Under the pieces are notes generated by a model. That model did not search any database. It saw only the letters and a list, made by a program, of their open reading frames with translations, and was not told the DNA's origin. This document shows positions 20,201 through 28,610 of a stretch of DNA of 64,000 nt, in pieces (position 1 is the first letter of the stretch; every line of letters starts with the position of its first letter). The stretch comes from Luidia sarsii (lineage: Eukaryota; Echinodermata; Asteroidea; Paxillosida; Luidiidae), in contig OX465115.1 in assembly GCA_949987565.1 (NCBI GenBank), positions 13,509,953-13,573,952 of the forward strand. Direction: 5' to 3'. Made by a program: the position numbers and the translations under genes.

Positions 20201-22453
20201 ATAATGCTCAGGAATTGATGTAGCATTGATTCCATGCTTCTTTATATAGTTCTGTGAGAAACCAATTCAAGTTAAGAAAAAAACATAAGAATTATCAGTA
20301 ATGCAAAATAATTATGAGCAATACAAACTATGAGAACATACTAAGGACTTAAAAAGTGCTGGCTTTTTGATGTGACAGGGAAGATGAATTTTAAATTTCC
20401 AAAAAATTAAATCAGAACTGAATTTGTTGTCATCTGTGAAACTTTATCCTAAATTTGACCCAGTTTCCTCATGTTTTTTTACTTCTTTATAATGAAATAA
20501 TAATGGGGAAAAAATCAAACTAGATTCATAAAATATTAGTTATAAATAGTTAATTAGCTAATTACGAAAGAAACTACATATTTGATTCAAATCAATCTTG
20601 CAGTCAGATTCAGCAGATGGAAATCTATCTGCATATGAATTTTCAGGTTCATCGGACCTCCCGTTTCTGAGATCAATAGGGAGTCCCCGAGGCACCCCTG
20701 TATTTCAATAGACCGAAATAACTCAACATACATACGATTAAATTACTAAAATTAAAATATCGAAAAATAGAGAGGGCCTGACGTTTCGATCCAAGCAGGA
20801 CCCATCTTAAAGGCACGCACAGAAAGAATTACATGGGAAAGATCAAGCTATAGGGACACCAATGACAGACAATAGACATGCATGTTTCGTGGCTGATTTC
20901 GTCTTAATAACTTAGAACCGGTCCCAGGGTGGTCTTGTCTGCACGAAAACGCGTATAATACCGAATAACCTAAGTGGCGTTTGTGGCGATTTTTCAGTCA
21001 GGACACGTCCAGAGTCCCCAGATCGATCTTAAAGTAAGACGAGTTTCGTGAAATCGGCCCCTAGGAAAGGCTCGCATGCTAGATCCGGGCGATCGAGGGC
21101 AATGCGTGGGCAAGCTATGAGCGGAGAATGGGGCTGCATTAACTCACAATTGAAGGCGATAACACACTTATGGTTTCTTCAAACTTTGTATCATCCTCCA
21201 AAGCATGGATCCTCTCACCAATCCAAATAATACGAAGGTGATTGTAGAGGTTTTGCGCCAGTTCAAAGATGGATACCTCTTCCTTCCGACGTTTGGCGAT
21301 ACTGGGTGGAGGAGAGTGCTTGAGAGAACGGGGAAAATAGCCGCTGGATCAAGTCTGATGAAACCAGTACACGGGAACCCGAAACATTTCAGAAATGTTT
21401 CGAAGCTATGGAAAACTCAACTGAAGGAACGGTATCCGACGACAGGTAGGAATTCATCTACATGGCTGGCAAGCTGGCTGGCTGGCTGGCTGGCTGACTG
21501 ACTGACTGTCTTGATTTCTGGTTGGCTGGATGGATGGTTGCTGTCTGGTTGGCTGACTGGCTGGGTGGCTTGCTTGTTTGCTTGCTGACTGGATTGCTTG
21601 GTGGGTTGATGGCTTGGTGGGTGGGTGGGTAAATGTTTGGGTGCATGGGTGGGTTTGTGGCTGACTGGCTGGTTGGTCGGCTGGTTGGTTGGCTGGTTGG
21701 TTGGCTGGGTGGCTGGGTGGCTGGGTGGCTGGGTGGCTGGGTGGCTGGGTGGCTGGGTGGCTGGGTGGCTGGGTGGCTGGCTGGCTGGCTGGTTGGCTGG
21801 CTGGTTGGCTGGTTGGCTGGCTGGCTTGCTGGTTGGTTAGTTGTCTGGCTGGCTAGCTGGTTGGCTGGCTTGCTGGTTGGTTGGCTGACTTGCTGGCTTG
21901 CTGGTCGGCTTCCTGGCTTCCTGGCTGGCAGATTGGCTGGCCGACTAGGTGGCTGGCTTGCTTGCTGATTGCTTTCTTAGAGGCTGGTATGCTTGATTGC
22001 TTGCATGGTTGTTTGCTCACTTCCTGACCGAACAACCCACGCACTTATCGACTGACTAAGGTAGTTATGACTGGGCCGAGTGCCTATTGTTTGACTGATT
22101 GACTAAATCAATTAAGTAATTAATCGAGACAGTAATTGACTTATTGGTGAGTGAGTGACCGAGTGGCTTGCTCGCTAGCCGGCCGATCGATCAAAATTAA
22201 GCTAATCCAAATTCTTCTTCCCTTTGCATCAGGGTTGTATGTCGTCTCTTCTCTGTTCGATACCTGCAATCAGATGACGCTGTACGGCTTCTGGCCGTTC
22301 ACGACGTTATCCACAGGCAAGGGAGAGGTTCCCTACCACTACCATGACAATGTCCCGGCCAAACATTCAGCGCACGATTTCAGCTCGGAGTTCAAAATCT
22401 TGCTTCTTCTGCATGAGCGTGGCATCATAAAGCTGCAGTTACAACCTTGTTGA
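13825..22453 (+). CDS. ST8Sia-like sialyltransferase, copy 2 (8 exons, 472 aa)
   Basis: Proposed join: 13825-14231, 14397-14471, 15828-15947, 17129-17279, 17434-17546, 19115-19204, 21204-21445, 22233-22453. The total is 473 codons with stop, with GT-AG introns and consistent phases. It is a tandem paralogue of the 4481-10499 gene: exons 3-8 have identical lengths and several introns are alignable. Motif L ([28 protein letters not shown]), motif S ([20 protein letters not shown]), YHYHDN, the VS His and Glu, and all four family cysteines are kept, so an active enzyme is plausible. Exon 1 is 12 nt shorter, and exon 2 lacks its first 60 nt yet stays in frame. The introns have collected MITEs and SINEs. 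Acceptor specificity cannot be read from sequence. Confidence 0.82.
14397..14471 (+). CDS. sialyltransferase 2, exon 2 (shortened)
   Basis: The homologous sequence starts at GAATTCCGGAAACCGAAT. The copy 1 acceptor and first 20 codons are missing. A substitute acceptor TTTTTTATTCAAAAAG keeps phase and gives AEFRKPNIISHSNATETP. The donor is CAG/GTGAGA. Skipping this exon would also keep the frame, so its use is uncertain. Confidence 0.55.
14507..14600 (-). repeat. tRNA-derived SINE, head region
   Basis: The minus strand has an A box-like TAGCTCAGATGG and a B box GGTTCGAATCC at tRNA spacing. These are followed by the AATAAAGTTTTCTTTGCC tail shared with other SINE copies here. It lies in intron 2 of sialyltransferase 2. 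It is read as a SINE rather than a tRNA gene because the same family recurs with decayed arms. Confidence 0.65.
14773..15026. mobile_element. TIR MITE, TGTGACC family, copy 4
   Basis: The ends are TGTGACCCGACACAACGACA and CCTGTGCCGGGTCACA, flanked by TATA and TATG. It lies in intron 2 of sialyltransferase 2. Confidence 0.85.
15205..15570. repeat. 55 bp tandem repeat, about 6.5 copies
   Basis: The unit contains GTCCAGTGCGAAAAGGGAAA then TTCCCATCGTCTTGGTAAC and TTTTACCG. Copies are spaced about 55 bp apart and over 90 percent alike by eye. GGTAACTTTTACCG and GGGAAAAGTTCCC are near-palindromic, so each unit could form two hairpins. It lies in intron 2 of sialyltransferase 2. Confidence 0.9.
15655..15694 (-). 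ncRNA. hammerhead-ribozyme-like motif (degenerate)
   Basis: The minus strand reads CTC, CTGATGA, C, GGCCAG, a 6-nt loop AGAATA, CTGGTC, GAAAC, GTC, GAG. This order mimics a hammerhead core: CUGAUGA, helix II with one G-U pair, GAAA, cleavage triplet GUC, and a 3 bp helix I. Against activity, there is an extra C after CTGATGA, helix III has no loop, and helix I is very short. It may be a relic from a retroelement such as a Penelope-like element, some of which are known to carry hammerheads. Confidence 0.3.
15828..15947 (+). CDS. sialyltransferase 2, exon 3
   Basis: The acceptor is TCTCTCTTTTCAG and the donor CAG/GTGAAC. It has the same 120 nt length and phase as copy 1 and encodes [18 protein letters not shown]. 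Confidence 0.8.
16168..16275. mobile_element. TIR MITE, TGTGACC family, partial copy
   Basis: The left end TGTGAGCCGGCACAGCATAA is followed by the interior to about GATATCAAAATT. There the sequence passes into the longer related element at 16276. It may be the left end of that longer element rather than a separate insertion. Confidence 0.6.
16276..16895. mobile_element. longer TGTGACC-family element, split by a younger MITE
   Basis: The segments 16276-16343 and 16597-16895 together match, in reverse complement, the uninterrupted element at 19619-19985. Shared words include GAACTTTGTTGCAAATAGTA, GCCATTCTAACTCCTC and GTTTACTCGAAAAGTG, and the right end is CTGTGCCGGGTCACA. The gap is exactly the MITE at 16344-16596. 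Confidence 0.75.
16344..16596. mobile_element. TIR MITE, TGTGACC family, copy 5 (nested insertion)
   Basis: The ends are TGTGACCCGACACAGCATAA and GTTGTGCCGGGTCACA. It sits inside the older element with TA on each side, where the unoccupied site at 19619-19985 has a single TATA context. This supports TA target duplication. Confidence 0.85.
17129..17279 (+). CDS. sialyltransferase 2, exon 4
   Basis: The acceptor is TTGACTGTCCAG and the donor AAT/GTTAGT, as in copy 1. It is 151 nt and ends [11 protein letters not shown]. Confidence 0.75.
17434..17546 (+). CDS. sialyltransferase 2, exon 5 (sialylmotif L, first part)
   Basis: The acceptor is CTTTTTTTTGCAG and the donor CAG/GTCAGA. It encodes [20 protein letters not shown] then DSAEFVV and shares the VGSSG variant with copy 1. 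Confidence 0.85.
17930..18160 (-). repeat. tRNA-derived SINE, second family
   Basis: The minus strand begins with GTCGGTGGTCCAGTGGTTAA (A box-like) and a B box GGTTCGAATCCC near 18095. A non-tRNA body follows with CTACCAGGCACCTGGCAAAG. The head and body differ from the SINE in the lectin units. It is in intron 5 of sialyltransferase 2. Confidence 0.6.
18167..18506. mobile_element. TIR element with TGAACATCTAAACCGTG ends
   Basis: The left end TGAACATCTAAACCGTGAAA and its exact reverse complement TTTCACGGTTTAGATGTTCA are 340 bp apart. The interior is built of further short GTGAAA/TTTCAC repeats and has no coding capacity. It abuts the 5' end of the SINE at 17930-18160. Confidence 0.75.
19115..19204 (+). 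CDS. sialyltransferase 2, exon 6 (sialylmotif L, second part)
   Basis: The acceptor is TTTGTCTCCTCAG and the donor AA/GTAAGT. It encodes FNFAPVKDFEADVGTKTNF then TTINPSYIHK. Confidence 0.85.
19205..21203 (+). other. intron 6 of sialyltransferase 2
   Basis: No gene was recognised in 2 kb. It carries the long TGTGACC-family element at 19619 and a GTTTCGATCC-type repeat core near 20773-20802 (minus orientation). Copy 1's intron 6 is only about 200 bp, so nearly all of this is inserted sequence. Confidence 0.6.
19619..19985. mobile_element. longer TGTGACC-family element, uninterrupted
   Basis: The left end is TGTGACCCGGCACAGCGATA. The interior includes GGATATTATGTCCAAAGAAT and ends near GCAACAAAGTTCACACGGCC. 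It lacks a clear right TIR. It provides the empty-site reference for the nested insertion at 16344. Confidence 0.65.
21204..21445 (+). CDS. sialyltransferase 2, exon 7
   Basis: The acceptor TATCATCCTCCAAAG and donor CAG/GTAGGA are the same as in copy 1. It encodes [18 protein letters not shown] onwards to the start of motif S. Confidence 0.75.
21462..21990. repeat. GGCTGG-type minisatellite in last intron of copy 2
   Basis: Units such as GGCTGGGTG and GGCTGGTTG repeat for about 500 bp. The dominant unit differs from copy 1 (GGCTGGATG), so each array has expanded separately after the gene duplication. Confidence 0.9.
22233..22453 (+). CDS. sialyltransferase 2, exon 8 (motifs S, III, VS, stop)
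   Basis: The acceptor is CTTTGCATCAG. It encodes [32 protein letters not shown] and a terminal Cys. It is almost identical to copy 1. Confidence 0.9.
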
Positions 22454-22874
22454 GATTGTGATGATCTTTTTTTTTCTTTCGCGGAGTGAGCCAGGAGAAA
22501 TCTTTCTGATCAGTGCCCCAACACATTCATGGAATCCGTTTCGGCAAATTTATGTGCTGAAGGGTATAGAGCATACTTTTAAGAGTAAACCGTATTTCGG
22601 CGAGGCTCAGATTTCGGCCGCGAACAATTCTAAATTGGACGTGGTATCTATCTAGCCTGTCACACATCTAGAGAGGGTCGCTGTATAGGCCAGCTCTATG
22701 TTAATGTTTTGGTTGGGTGTCACTTCATCTTTCCACATTCCACTAAACCTAACCCCTTACCAAACCCTTGCCATTTGCTTTGATCTCACCCTATCAGCTA
22801 CCCCCTTTGTCCTCTGCCTGTCATCCATGTCCATGTTGCTTTCCCCTTTCTATCTGTTTTGTTCCTGTCATTCT

Positions 22875-22960
22875 GCCTTTGAGAAAAGGTCCTGCTGGGA
22901 TCGAAACGTCAGGCCCCCCTATATTCACGTTGAGGGCCATTTTAGTCAGTAAGCATTTTG
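22875..22960. repeat. interspersed repeat with GGGATCGAAACGTCAGGCC core
   Basis: GGTCCTGCTGGGATCGAAAC then GTCAGGCCCCCC and GCCATTTTAGTCAGTAAGCA. This is the counterpart of the copy at 11258. Confidence 0.5.
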
Positions 22961-23189
22961 CAACATGTTTGCATACTACTATATTTAATTTACTAAGTTA
23001 TTAACTGGCTGTTAATTTAACAGTCGTCTCCATTATCTTATATCATAATTCATATCCTGTGGGTATTTCAGTTTAAAAGTGCTTGGGATACTTCTGTATT
23101 CTGATCCGAGCACATAACTTCACGCATTATGTCGTGCTGCCATTAGCCCAATGATCATGATGATGGATTTAATTAAAGTGTAAGCCAGC

Positions 23190-23345
23190 AGCAATATTAT
23201 ATTTATTAATTATTTTTAAAAATTAATTTGGTATTATGATTAATTTGGAATTCTAACTGTATTAATATGTCATAATTTATATCAATTATTAAATTAATTT
23301 AATAATTATTAAATTGATTATTAAATATATTAATTTTTCAGTACG
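23190..23345. repeat. AT-rich low-complexity stretch
   Basis: It is built of ATTAATT / TTAATTTAATAATTATT words with little G or C. No coding or structured element was seen. Confidence 0.7.
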
Positions 23346-23439
23346 AGCCGATTGATCTAATTATCAAGTTAAACTTATAGTTATCATCTTAGCCAAGACA
23401 ATTTACCGTTAAACTTTTTAAATCAATTTGAAAAAGAAC

Positions 23440-23515
23440 AAAGGAAATGTGGGTGGACCGGGACTCGAACCAGACACCTCTGGTTTTGCGTACCAGCGCT
23501 CTGACCATGGTTGAA
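23440..23515 (-). repeat. tRNA-derived SINE fragment
   Basis: GGACCGGGACTCGAACCAGA on the plus strand is the reverse of a B box. It is followed by CGTACCAGCGCTCTGACC, matching the heads at 14507 and 27187. Confidence 0.5.
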
Positions 23516-23734
23516 TGCTCGCTGAATGGCTCCCTACTCGGCAAAGACTAGTTGACTTTTTTTAGAAGGCCATAATCTAAGGTCTAGATATCTCAGATGG
23601 TAACAGCGCTGGTACAAAAAAACAGAGCTCTTGAGCTCCACTCACGTGTCCTTTTAACATTTTTCTTTGCATTAAAATAAAAGATATTAAAAGCGAATTC
23701 AAAATGGAGATAGATATCGTACCTCCCTGTTGGC

Positions 23735-23845
23735 AAGCAGACAGGCGGGCAGGGGGGCATGTGGGCAGACAGACAGAGAGGCGGACAGGTAGACAGACAG
23801 GCAGGTAGACAGACCGACAGACAGACAGACAGACAGTCAGGCCAG
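23735..23845. repeat. CAGA-rich microsatellite
   Basis: Imperfect CAGACAGA and GGCAGGTAGACAGA repeats extend over about 110 bp. Open frames through it are artefacts. Confidence 0.85.
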
Positions 23846-24296
23846 CATTCAACAAGCTGGAGCAAAAAAAAACACCCCGCAATTCCACCGGTCAATTCAC
23901 TACACGCATCCTTGCCTGCCCTTCGATATTGGCAGACGGACTTAATTAAAAAACATACCAAATTTACCTTCAACAAAGGCATGAAAAGACAGGAGTTCAC
24001 AGCAGAAAGTGTCACACTCTACCAATCTAAAAACCAGCAGTAGCGCGTTGTTCCCTTGCATCAACACACAAAGAAAGCAGTAAGCGTTAAATTGCAATGG
24101 TTGGACTTGACGTTTACACAATAATAGAAGCGACGACCATCATTCAACTGGCGAGGGATATGACGATGAGGCCCTATGTTGATTAATAGAACGTCAGATG
24201 CATTCTAGCCAATCAAATACCGCCAACGCTTTTCGTCAAATTCCACAGTGAGCCTGCCGCGCACCGGCTCCAATGGTCACGGGTGTGTGTTGGTGG

Positions 24297-24466
24297 TGAT
24301 AATTCTGACCAATCAGAGGTCCCCACGGCATGGACGCGCATTCCCTCTGCCCGAGAGACACACCGCGCGGCGGCCAGACAGTCGACAGGGTGCGGAGGAC
24401 AGAGGACGTTTCGCCACGATTCATCGTCTTCATTATACACCGGACAGCAGCGCAAAGGAACGGAGG
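24297..24466 (+). promoter_or_regulatory. conserved upstream block of lectin genes (CCAAT box, 5' leader)
   Basis: About 170 bp before the ATG is nearly identical in all 14 units, including the truncated one. It contains a CCAAT box in GACCAATCAGAGG (24309 here) and a GC-rich segment with CACCGCGCGGCGGCC. The start context CGGAGGATGG has A at -3 and G at +4. In 10 of the 14 units the block is preceded by a poly-G run of variable length; the units at 24467, 29804 and 42375 have GGTGTGTTGG-like or GTGTGTGTTGG sequence instead. No convincing TATA box was found. Promoter function is inferred from conservation and position. Confidence 0.5.
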
Positions 24467-25210
24467 ATGGCATTCTTGTACTGCCTCGAGCTCTTGCTTT
24501 TTGTCATCGGCACATCCCTGGCTGCAATCTGCCCCCTCGGCTGGTATCGCCACGGAGAGTCCTGCTATCACTTCATCCAACACGAAGTGAATTGGGACAC
24601 AGCAAATATCGCCTGTGCCGAAATCCAAGGCACGCTGGCGGTTCCTCGTTCGGAGTTGGAACAAAGATTCATTTGGAGAAATCACATGGATATTTTCAAC
24701 GGCCTGCTATCCGTTGACCTATGGATCGGTTGTAATGACATAGAGGTAGAAGGAGACTGGCAGAATTGTCCCCAAAGAGGGGATCCAGAGGGATATGAGA
24801 ACTGGAGAAATAATCAACCGAACAACTTTTGGGGCAATGAGAACTGCGCAGTAATGGACACTGAATTTGGTGGTAAATGGGCTGATCGTCCTTGCTCAGT
24901 CACTTACCACGCAGTATGTCAGCAGCCGGCAGATAGCAGCTCCACCCCTGCCTACTGCCTGCCCACCGGCTCCGATGGTCGCATCAGCTCCCGGTGCCTC
25001 GTGGGTCACGTCGTGAAGGAGCTACCGGCTGACGGCGTGGTGTCTTGCGGGAAGGCCTGTCGTCTGGAGCCCCGGTGTGTCTCCTTCAATCTGCTGGATC
25101 AAGGAGGCCGTGGTGAGAAGAAGACGTGCCAGCTCAACGACGTGACGAGTGACGCCGCCGACGAAGGAGATTTTGAAGAAGCCGAGAACTGCTACTTGTT
25201 TGACATCTAG
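24467..25210 (+). CDS. secreted C-type lectin with PAN/apple-like domain, unit 1 (type A)
   Basis: 247 aa in one exon. Signal peptide MAFLYCLELLLFVIGTSLAA is followed by CTLD residues 22-151 of the long form (CPLGW-SCYHF start, extra N-terminal disulfide) with WIGCND 86-91 and GYENW. The QPN motif at 117-119 is where EPN or QPD sits in sugar-binding CTLDs, and KWAD at 137-140 is in place of WND. Residues 162-247 form a Cys-rich domain with CGKACRLEPRCVSFN and TCQLN, typical of PAN/apple modules. C89 and C101 look like an added disulfide. The first Met of the longer open frame lies upstream, but the signal peptide fixes this start. It is the left-most unit and its 3' flank carries the 110 bp insert. 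A secreted glycan-recognition role is inferred. Confidence 0.88.
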   Translation: MAFLYCLELLLFVIGTSLAAICPLGWYRHGESCYHFIQHEVNWDTANIACAEIQGTLAVPRSELEQRFIWRNHMDIFNGLLSVDLWIGCNDIEVEGDWQNCPQRGDPEGYENWRNNQPNNFWGNENCAVMDTEFGGKWADRPCSVTYHAVCQQPADSSSTPAYCLPTGSDGRISSRCLVGHVVKELPADGVVSCGKACRLEPRCVSFNLLDQGGRGEKKTCQLNDVTSDAADEGDFEEAENCYLFDI

Positions 25211-25556
25211 AGAGAAAGGAAGTAAGCTCTGTGAGGAATCGGCATAATATTATATCATTAATGTCTGATGATAATCTCTTCATTCGCATAAGCCCAAGAA
25301 AGTGCAATTGCACAATACTTGCGACTCACTTCTGTAAACGAAAACTCATGAGGATATCCACTTGCTGAAAATAGACACCACTCAGTAACTACAACGGACG
25401 CAAGGGTAGGTTAGCTACGCCGGTCATCATGGACAAGAACTCTCAGACCAGGAAGAGCAAAATGTAACGCATGCAAGAATAGCGGATTTTTCCGATGACT
25501 GAATATTCGGTGAAGTTGAATTTCATTTTCATTTACACTTAATTATATACAGCCTC

Positions 25557-25666
25557 AAGGTGATATACAAAAATGTTGCAAACTGCTTACTGACTAAAAT
25601 TACCAAAAAGTAAATCTAAAATTTAGTGGGCCTGACGTTGCGATCCTAGCAGGACCTTTCCAGGAC
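25557..25666 (-). repeat. 110 bp interspersed-repeat insertion in unit 1 flank
   Basis: AAGGTGATATACAAAAATGT to CTTTCCAGGAC, including CCTGACGTTGCGATCCTAGC, is absent from the flanks of eight other units. It belongs to the GATCGAAACGTC family seen near the sialyltransferases, here in reverse with one change in the core. Confidence 0.7.
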
Positions 25667-26904
25667 TTATTTTTTGTTTAAATATCCCAGCATGTTTATT
25701 CTGAGCTACATTTTGTATTTTCAAGCTTCATGCTTTTGATGGAAAGAAGTTGGTTACAAAGTTATTTTGAAAGGGGAGAATGGAACTCACATTTTGCGAC
25801 GTGGAATTAATCTAATGTATTAACCTTTAGTCTGGTACCTTGACTTCTTACTATAGGGATTATCAGATAAATTATATCAATTTTGCTATGTTATTTAGGA
25901 AATTACTAGTAAATGTTAGGTGGTATAGATGAATGCATACTTGTTTGTGGCTATATCATCATTTAGAGGTAATTATTGATTGAAATATCTGATACAGTCA
26001 CTGAACGCACCATTCACTATTGTTTTGAAGAGAATGGTCATGTAAATGACATGATACACTTTCACATGTAAGACCGGAATCTGTTGTTCTAGTGTTGCGT
26101 CGAGAGAATTCATGAAACTTGGACTCTTTAGGCGTTTCAACATCACAATTTACCCAGCAGTTATGACAGGAACTTTCGTTTGATCAAAGGCCTAGTATAG
26201 TTGTTCACCATTATGCTAAACAAATACAGGAAAACATGACTGGGAACCTTTGGAGGAAAGTGAGAAATGGGCAGAAAACTTTGGCTGGTTTTGAGTACCA
26301 TTGCTGAAAAAAGATTTTTATTTTTCAATTCATTTTATTTCAATACATGTATAAATATGTTTTAGAATTATCGTCGTTATGCCGTGAAAGTATAGTTTCG
26401 TAAGATAGTGACCGTGCTCAAAAGAAAATCATTAATTTATTCCAAAATTATTATTAGTTATTCAAAAAACATAATTATGGTGTCCTTCATGAAAACAGTT
26501 ATTTAAATGATATACGGTGTCCACAAAATTGCCAGAACATGATTTACGTTTTTAAAATTCGTAATCGTTTAATCATCAATGTGATTTATCAGCCTTGATT
26601 TAATATTCTTACTGAGCATGGAATTCTAAAAGAACAAATTGACAAAACTCTCTTTGGTATAGTGTTATCCGTTCGTACACAAAGTCTCTAACCCAGTAAC
26701 ACACTGAATGGAAAGTGCTTTTTCAAATTCTCTTGACCAGGTATTCATATTCTTTGTGTATATAAAATTATTATTTGCAATAGATATGCGCATCCTGCTG
26801 ACTAATAATCTATTAGAGTGTTTTCCCGCGTGTCTTACTAGACCATCAGTCTGCTAGCAGTTATACGTAATGCCGTGATGTACACAGTTTTGTTGGTGAT
26901 TCTA

Positions 26905-26910
26905 AATAAA
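26905..26910 (+). terminator. candidate polyadenylation signal AATAAA, unit 1
   Basis: AATAAA in CTAAATAAAATATC lies about 1.7 kb after the stop codon and is conserved in the corresponding place of most units. An mRNA end this far downstream is uncertain; no canonical signal was noticed closer to the stop. Confidence 0.3.
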
Positions 26911-26949
26911 ATATCATCTAAAAATTAATAAGAAAACATTGGATTTCCA

Positions 26950-27263
26950 GTAGTTTTATTGAAGCGGGAAAAGAATTTGGAAGCATTACGCCTATATCTC
27001 CTTTACATGAAACCTTCCGCAGCTACGAAGGAATGTCTTCATGGTTTTTCTAAGAACCATGCAAGGATGGTGTGGAACCTTCGAACGAAGAAGATGGACG
27101 TGTCCCTGCATCTTAGTGAAGCGACCATCAGTATCGATGCGGATAACATGAATACTACTTGAAAAAATGGCAAATAAAAGCTTGACTGGACCGGGATTTG
27201 AACCTGAGACCTGTGGTTTTGTGTCAGCCAGCGCTCTTCCCATCTGACCTATCCAGCCCTTAG
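26950..27263 (-). repeat. tRNA-derived SINE in lectin unit 1 flank
   Basis: On the minus strand the head has an A box-like TAGGTCAGATGGGAAGAGC and a B box GGTTCAAATCC. The tail CAGTCAAGCTTTTATTTGCC leads into a body with CGCATCGATACTGATGGTCG. The same insertion is at the same place in every full-length unit, so it predates the array's expansion. A 134-codon minus-strand frame across it in some units is not credible as a gene. Confidence 0.65.
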
Positions 27264-27866
27264 ACGGTGGCCTCCCAAATAGGCGACTATTCTATGCCGG
27301 GGTGGGGGCATCAGTTGGAAGTAATTCAACCATGGTTGAAATACTTCCATTTATTGGTTTGGGAATGTGTTTGCTTGTCTCTTGCCGATTCCACAACAAC
27401 GTCATGCGGACACCAAACCACTAGCGCGTCCTTGAAAACCAATCAGCAAGCACCATCAGAAGAGAGGGCGCCATGAAACTAATTTAAATAATTAATTAAG
27501 GGTGCGTGCAGTGGGGTCGAATGGCGCTGTCTTTGCATGTGCAACGGAAGCGTGACTTATGCATTGGGTCGGTAATTGCCTCTACGGTTCCGGTCTTTCT
27601 GCAATATGAGGAATGATACGCTACCTGTGGAATTGTCACGCTAATCGTAACCTTGGCAAAATGGAGAACAAAATCACAGGAGGGGGGGGGGTTGGTGGTG
27701 ATGATTCTGACCAATCAGAGGTCCCCACGGCATGGACGCGCATTCCCTCTGCCCGAGAGACACACCGCGCGGCGGCCAGACAGTCGACAGGGTGCGGAGG
27801 ACAGAGGACGTTTCGCCACGATTCATCGTCTTCATTATACCGCACAGCAGCGCAAAGGAACGGAGG

Positions 27867-28610
27867 ATGGCATTCTTGTACTGCCTCGAGCTCTTGCTAT
27901 TTGTCATCGGCACATCCCTGGCTGCAATCTGCCCCCTCGGCTGGTATCGCCAGGGAGAATCCTGCTATCACTTCATCCAACACGAAGTGAATTGGGACAC
28001 AGCAAATATCGCCTGTGCCGAAATCCAAGGCACGCTGGCGGTTCCTCGTTCGGAGTTGGAACAAGGATTCATTTGGAGAAATTACATGGATATTTTCAAC
28101 GGCCTGCTATCCGTTGACCTATGGATCGGTTGTAATGACATAGAGGTAGAAGGAGACTGGCAGAATTGTCCCCAAAGGGGGGATCCAGAGGGATATGAGA
28201 ACTGGAGAAATAATCAACCGAACAACTTTTGGGGCAATGAGAACTGCGCAGTAATGGACACTGAATTTGGTGGTAAATGGGCTGATCGTCCTTGCTCAGT
28301 CACTTACCACGCAGTATGTCAGCAGCCGGCAGATAGCAGCTCCACCCCTGCCTACTGCCTGCCCACCGGCTCCGATGGTCGCATCAGCTCCCGGTGCCTC
28401 GTGGGTCACGTCGTGAAGGAGCTACAGGCTGACGGCGTGGTGTCTTGCGGGAAGGCCTGTCGTCTGGAGCCCCGGTGTGTCTCCTTCAATCTGCTGGATC
28501 AAGGAGGCCGTGGTGAGAAGAAGACGTGCCAGCTCAACAACGTGACGAGTGACGCCGCCAACGAAGGAGATTTCAACGAAACCGAGAACTGCTACTTGTT
28601 TGACATCTAG
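27867..28610 (+). CDS. secreted C-type lectin with PAN/apple-like domain, unit 2 (type A)
   Basis: 247 aa. The CTLD differs from unit 1 at only a few sites (RQGESC, EQGFIWRNYMD), and the QPN/KWAD site is the same. The PAN domain has ELQADGVV for ELPADGVV and ends DAANEGDFNETENC, gaining an NET glycosylation site. It is followed by a short, distinct 3' flank with the next gene only 1.2 kb downstream. This arrangement is repeated in units 7 and 8. Confidence 0.88.
   Translation: MAFLYCLELLLFVIGTSLAAICPLGWYRQGESCYHFIQHEVNWDTANIACAEIQGTLAVPRSELEQGFIWRNYMDIFNGLLSVDLWIGCNDIEVEGDWQNCPQRGDPEGYENWRNNQPNNFWGNENCAVMDTEFGGKWADRPCSVTYHAVCQQPADSSSTPAYCLPTGSDGRISSRCLVGHVVKELQADGVVSCGKACRLEPRCVSFNLLDQGGRGEKKTCQLNNVTSDAANEGDFNETENCYLFDI

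Larger units (their letters stand above)
22454..24284. other. intergenic region between sialyltransferase 2 and lectin array
   Basis: No gene was recognised. The duplicated 3' flank runs to about 23110. After it come an AT-rich stretch, a SINE fragment and a CAGA microsatellite. Lectin-unit homology starts near 24285. Confidence 0.55.

Noticed and set aside
24248..24466. Upstream in-frame Met codons that would lengthen lectin proteins (for example MDAHSLCPRDTP in other units)
   Set aside because: A clean signal peptide begins at the internal Met with a strong start context. The upstream peptide is Arg-rich and would bury the signal.
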